The notes under the pieces: model-generated
The model's database searches: none
The model's input: only the letters and a program-made list of their open reading frames with translations
Told to the model about the DNA's origin: nothing
Translations under genes and position numbers: made by a program
NCBI GenBank assembly: GCA_003450555.1
Contig: DMFQ01000094.1
Span: forward strand, 2,943-12,003
Length of the DNA: 9,061 nucleotides
Source of the DNA: Ktedonobacter sp.
GTDB taxonomy: Bacteria > Chloroflexota > Ktedonobacteria > Ktedonobacterales > Ktedonobacteraceae
Reading direction: 5' to 3'
Part shown: one piece after another, positions 6,531-9,061 of the stretch
Layout of the letters: every line of letters starts with the position of its first letter
Numbering within the stretch: the stretch's first letter is position 1

Positions 6531-7960
6531 GTGTTACTTTGTAATCCCTTTCCAGCTTTATCGGCCTGCTGTGCTGCCGCGATATCCAGCTTCATCCAAC
6601 GCGCACCAAAGATGCCCACCAACCCGGCCACGACAAGCGTTGGCACACAGGTAACCAGCAGCGCCAAACTCAAGTCGCCCCCAGCCATATTATTCGCGAA
6701 GTGCCCTCCGTGCGTCGGGTCAAAAGCTTTGGCAAGCACGCCTATCAGCGATGGGGCGAAGGCATCGCCCAGCAGGTGCGCGAGCAGCAAAGATACCGCT
6801 ACCGCCGACGCGCGTAAAACCGATGGCACTACATCTTGTGTCGCCGCCGTACTGGGTCCGTTGTAGACATTGATCAGCATAGCGGTGATAAAAAAGCATA
6901 GTATGAAGATAGCGACATTATGAATGGTAACAGAGAGGGCAAATGCAGGCGCGCAGAGCAGAAAACCTATGCCGCAGACCAGTACACGCGCACCGGCATA
7001 ACGCCGGTTAAGGGCATCAGACATGTAACCGCCAACCAACAAACCCACGATACCCGCGATGACCACTACGCCCCCGGCGAGAATACTTGCAAAGCCCGAA
7101 CTTAGTCCAAGAGTATCTTTTTGCTGCAGGTAAATGGGCAAGTAGACCACTGCCGCCCCCTGGGAGAAGTAGGCAAAGATCTGCATCACAATCAATACCA
7201 CCAGTGTTCTGATCTGAAACAACCGGCGAAACTGACTGAACACACTTTTGGGCACCACGAATGTGTGAGCAGCATCGATCACTTCTACCTCGTTGACAAC
7301 AGAATTCTGATCGAGTTCTATCGCATCCTCGTCAGCTTGATTGCGCCGTGGTTCGCGCAGACGATAGGCTAAAAAGGCGAGCACCAGGCCCGGAATACCG
7401 GTAAAAAGGAAGGCAACGCGCCACATACCATAACCGAGACCGGCCACAACGCCACCAGCGATAAAGCCTATCATCAAACCAATCAGCGATCCCGCCGTCC
7501 AGCGACTCATCACCTGTGCCCGCTTTGTGCGACTATAGTAGTCACTCAGCATGGCCGTACCGGCGGGGTAGTAGCCAGCCTCACCAATACCAAGCACCAT
7601 ACGTGAAATGAAGAGGCCCCAAAAACCGCTCGCTATGGCAGTAAACACCGTCGCCAGGCTCCAGATCGTTACACAGATTGCCACGATGTTCTTGCGGTTC
7701 CAACGATCTGCCCAGATACCCAGTGGCAGCGTACCTACCGCGTAAACTAAAATAAACGCTGTAGCAATGTAGCCTACCTGGTCGATACCCAGCCCAAGTT
7801 CCTTAGCCACGATATTGGCGGCACCGGTAAATACATAGCGATCCAGGTAGTTGAGCAGGTTGATACTGAACATTATCCAAAAAACGTACGCAGCATAGCG
7901 ACTGGCACCTTTTTTGGAAACTCCCAGGCCAGCATCGGTGGTTGGGGCGATGTTACTCAT
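6527..7960 (-). CDS. MFS transporter (Spinster-like)
   Basis: 477 aa. Seen: about 12 hydrophobic segments in two halves (about 25-200 and 250-455) separated by an acidic cytoplasmic loop (201-240). NYLDR (37-41) at the first helix is reminiscent of Spinster-type members. Motif A, GIWADRWNRK (81-90), lies in the loop between helices 2 and 3, and GIGEAGYYPAG (124-134) in helix 4. Met at 7960 is preferred over an upstream ATG at 8095, which would add 45 non-membrane residues and overlap recO; GGAGGT stands 4 nt before ATG 7960. Family knowledge: secondary transporter of the inner membrane, usually driven by proton or sodium gradients. The substrate cannot be read from sequence. Its stop overlaps the start of the HisD-like dehydrogenase, so both are probably made together and the transporter may carry that enzyme's substrate or product. 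A TATAAT and an inverted repeat lie just upstream. Confidence 0.93.
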   Translation of the reverse strand: MSNIAPTTDAGLGVSKKGASRYAAYVFWIMFSINLLNYLDRYVFTGAANIVAKELGLGIDQVGYIATAFILVYAVGTLPLGIWADRWNRKNIVAICVTIWSLATVFTAIASGFWGLFISRMVLGIGEAGYYPAGTAMLSDYYSRTKRAQVMSRWTAGSLIGLMIGFIAGGVVAGLGYGMWRVAFLFTGIPGLVLAFLAYRLREPRRNQADEDAIELDQNSVVNEVEVIDAAHTFVVPKSVFSQFRRLFQIRTLVVLIVMQIFAYFSQGAAVVYLPIYLQQKDTLGLSSGFASILAGGVVVIAGIVGLLVGGYMSDALNRRYAGARVLVCGIGFLLCAPAFALSVTIHNVAIFILCFFITAMLINVYNGPSTAATQDVVPSVLRASAVAVSLLLAHLLGDAFAPSLIGVLAKAFDPTHGGHFANNMAGGDLSLALLVTCVPTLVVAGLVGIFGARWMKLDIAAAQQADKAGKGLQSNT

Positions 7961-7984
7961 GTCCACCTCCAAGTCAGGGGGTTG

Positions 7985-7990
7985 ATTATA
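7985..7990 (-). promoter_or_regulatory. Candidate -10 element of the MFS/HisD-like operon
   Basis: A perfect TATAAT on the minus strand, 24 nt before the MFS ATG; transcription would start near 7978 with a leader of about 17 nt containing the GGAGGT ribosome site. No good -35 sits 16-18 nt upstream; that space is occupied by the inverted repeat at 7997-8026, which suggests activator-dependent or repressed expression. Confidence 0.4.
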
Positions 7991-7996
7991 AACGGC

Positions 7997-8026
7997 ATGG
8001 TAGAGATAAAATACCTCTCGTACCAT
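7997..8026. repeat. 30-bp inverted repeat upstream of the MFS/HisD-like operon, possible operator
   Basis: On the plus strand, ATGGTAGAGA, a 9-nt AT-rich centre, then TCTC-G-TACCAT: ten paired positions with one bulged G. It spans the -35 region relative to the TATAAT at 7985-7990. It could bind a dimeric regulator or form an RNA hairpin after recO. No T run follows on the minus strand, so a simple intrinsic terminator is less likely. Confidence 0.45.
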
Positions 8027-8058
8027 ATCATAGTTTAACCTAAGTTGGAAGAGGAAAG

Positions 8059-8871
8059 CTACTTCCGCAAGCTCAACATCTCCAAGAAACTCCACGATTT
8101 CAGATCACGCTCAAGGTGGAAACGCAACAACCCATGCATCGTCACCTCCAGTTCCAACTGCAAAGAATTATCTAGCCGAAAACGGGGAACCTCGCTCCAT
8201 TTACTGCGTTGGAGCAGCCGCAAAACTTTGAGCGCATTCATCGACAGCGGGCGCGCCCAGAAGCGGGAACACTGTGGACACAGCGCTCCTCCCAGCGAAG
8301 GCGTAAAGCCATTCTCCACTGGCTGTAATTCGCTCGCGCACTGTGCACAATGGCGGAATGCTGGCTCGTAACCAATAAGAGAAAGCAGGTGTATTTCAAA
8401 GTAATGCAAGAGCAGATTGGTGCGTCCATGCTCCTGCTCCACGAGTTCCGTACCGTTCTCCCTGCGCCGCTGCCGATCAATCACATCTCGTTCGATGCCG
8501 CGCAGCATCTCCAGCATCAAGGTGTAGACCTCCGGGTGCTGTGTGTCATCTTCGATAAAGCGATCCACCAATTCCGCAAGGTAGAGGCCACAGGTCATGT
8601 GCCACAGGTCGTTTCGCAGCGAGAGGAAATTTTCACGCACTTCCGCCTGCGTAATAATATCGAGATTGCGCCCAAGCGCCACTTGCAGCTGGCTGTGGCT
8701 CAAAAGCTCCAGGTGCCCCGCCTTCTTGCTAATTGGACGGCGAATCCCCTTGGCAATGGCGTGGAATTTACCCTTGGTGGGAGTGAGCAGGGTCAGGACA
8801 CGATCAGCTTCGCCTAAATCGGTGCGCTTCAATACGATGGCTTCAACGGGGTAACTATGTTGCTGTCGCAT
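8059..8871 (-). CDS. recO: DNA repair protein RecO
   Basis: 270 aa, a normal RecO length. RecO acts in the cytoplasm with RecR (and RecF) to load RecA on SSB-coated single-stranded DNA and to anneal strands in gap repair. Seen: the N-terminal OB-fold with family wording such as EAIVLKRTDLGEADRVLTLLT (10-30), then GKFHAIAKGIRR (34-45), a helical middle part (90-170) with LYLAELVDRF, and a four-cysteine zinc site, Cys175-x2-Cys178 and Cys198-x2-Cys201, with SLGGALCPQC between. Start at ATG 8871 is chosen because the conserved protein begins there and AGGAC lies 10 nt upstream; the open frame continues upstream through the terminator and tRNA, which is not coding. A strong tRNA terminator ends 30 nt before the start and no clear promoter lies between, so expression may depend on read-through. 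Confidence 0.95.
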   Translation of the reverse strand: MRQQHSYPVEAIVLKRTDLGEADRVLTLLTPTKGKFHAIAKGIRRPISKKAGHLELLSHSQLQVALGRNLDIITQAEVRENFLSLRNDLWHMTCGLYLAELVDRFIEDDTQHPEVYTLMLEMLRGIERDVIDRQRRRENGTELVEQEHGRTNLLLHYFEIHLLSLIGYEPAFRHCAQCASELQPVENGFTPSLGGALCPQCSRFWARPLSMNALKVLRLLQRSKWSEVPRFRLDNSLQLELEVTMHGLLRFHLERDLKSWSFLEMLSLRK

Positions 8872-8901
8872 GATGAGTTTTGTCCTGATGAGCAAACAAA
8901 G

Positions 8902-8929
8902 AAAAAACGTGATCGAGTCAATCACGTTT
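8902..8929 (-). terminator. Rho-independent terminator after tRNA-Cys
   Basis: On the minus strand, a perfect 9-bp stem AAACGTGAT/ATCACGTTT with a 7-nt loop (TGACTCG) runs straight into six T residues, followed by CTTTGTTT. It begins 12 nt after the tRNA-Cys 3' end, the expected place to end the tRNA transcript, and stands 30 nt before recO. Confidence 0.88.
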
Positions 8930-8940
8930 CTTGAAAAGGG

Positions 8941-9011
8941 AGGCGACGAGCGGATTCGAACCGCTGGTGCAGCTTTTGCAGAGCCGTGCCTTACCACTTG
9001 GCGACGTCGCC
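8941..9011 (-). tRNA. tRNA-Cys (anticodon GCA)
   Basis: 71-nt cloverleaf read on the minus strand. Acceptor arms GGCGACG/CGTCGCC pair fully over 7 bp. The D arm is GCC...GGC with the AAGTGGTAA loop. The anticodon stem CGGCT/AGCTG (one G-U) carries loop CTGCAAA with anticodon GCA. The T arm is AGCGG/CCGCT with loop TTCGAAT. Discriminator U73 is the cysteine tRNA identity base. The downstream bases read CCC, so the CCA tail is not encoded. It lies 29 nt after the partial tRNA-Gly and is probably co-transcribed with it. Confidence 0.95.
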
Positions 9012-9040
9012 GTGCCGCATGCTATTTTATTAGGAAGGGG

Positions 9041-9061
9041 AGCGGGAGACGGGGATCGAAC
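9041..9061 (-). tRNA. Partial tRNA (3' end), probably tRNA-Gly
   Basis: The last 21 bases of the window, read on the minus strand, give part of a T loop (GTTCGATC), the 3' T-stem arm CCCGT, the 3' acceptor arm CTCCCGC and a U discriminator. An implied 5' arm of GCGGGAG with U73 fits bacterial tRNA-Gly. The anticodon is outside the window, so the identity is tentative. CCA is not encoded. Confidence 0.7.

Noticed and set aside
8041..8058. Terminator directly after recO (GGAAG/CTTCC hairpin)
   Set aside because: The stem is only 5 bp with a 10-nt loop and no T run follows; too weak to call.
7961..8095. Upstream extension of the MFS gene to ATG 8095
   Set aside because: It would overlap the end of recO, adds residues unlike an MFS N-terminus, and skips the clear GGAGGT site before ATG 7960.
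8350..8817. 155-aa plus-strand open frame
   Set aside because: Antisense to recO, whose zinc site and OB-fold wording are unmistakable; no family resemblance in this frame.
8872..8997. Upstream extension of recO to 8997
   Set aside because: It would read through the terminator and the tRNA-Cys gene; RecO similarity starts at ATG 8871.
1..9061. Mobile elements, CRISPR arrays, toxin-antitoxin or phage genes
   Set aside because: No transposase, integrase, spaced direct-repeat series or phage-type gene was seen on either strand. The tRNA genes show no adjacent integrase or duplicated tRNA end within the window.

Overview
The window reads as a chromosomal segment of a mid-GC bacterium. The best guess is a Ktedonobacteria-like member of Chloroflexota. 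The hints are an 'FRD'-type Ser/Thr kinase fused to TPRs, a secreted protease-like neighbour, and an MBL-fold protein with an N-terminal zinc ribbon. This is an inference from gene style only, since no rRNA or phylogenetic marker was aligned. Nearly everything lies on the minus strand; the single plus-strand gene is a YVTN beta-propeller protein.

Layout from the right edge, in the direction most genes are read: the 3' end of a probable tRNA-Gly (9041-9061), tRNA-Cys(GCA) (8941-9011) and a strong intrinsic terminator (8902-8929). These are followed by recO (8059-8871) and a two-gene ATGA-overlapping unit: an MFS transporter (6527-7960) and a HisD-family dehydrogenase (5223-6530). An inverted repeat with an adjacent TATAAT lies between recO and the transporter and may control that unit. 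The HisD-like gene overlaps by 104 bp, tail to tail, with the plus-strand beta-propeller gene (4037-5326). A 186-bp divergent intergenic region separates the propeller gene from an MBL-fold hydrolase (3031-3850, interrupted by one apparent frameshift). After a 261-bp gap with a good sigma70-type promoter comes a Ser/Thr kinase with six TPRs (991-2769). It is followed 20 nt later by a secreted, catalytically degenerate trypsin-like protein with a TPR-like tail (970 to beyond position 1), interrupted by two apparent frameshifts.

How the genes may work together: the cytoplasmic kinase-TPR protein and the exported protease-like protein look like one transcription unit and could form a signalling pair. 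The MFS protein and HisD-like enzyme are translationally coupled. The HisD-like protein lacks residues needed for histidinol oxidation and has no other his gene nearby, so an uptake-plus-oxidation module for some other alcohol substrate is a plausible reading. RecO and the tRNAs are housekeeping. All three apparent frameshifts need the removal of one base, and all are within the first 3.7 kb; two map best to G runs. This may be a sequencing artefact rather than decay.

No CRISPR array, insertion sequence, phage gene or replication origin was seen, and no gene-free stretch exceeds 300 bases.
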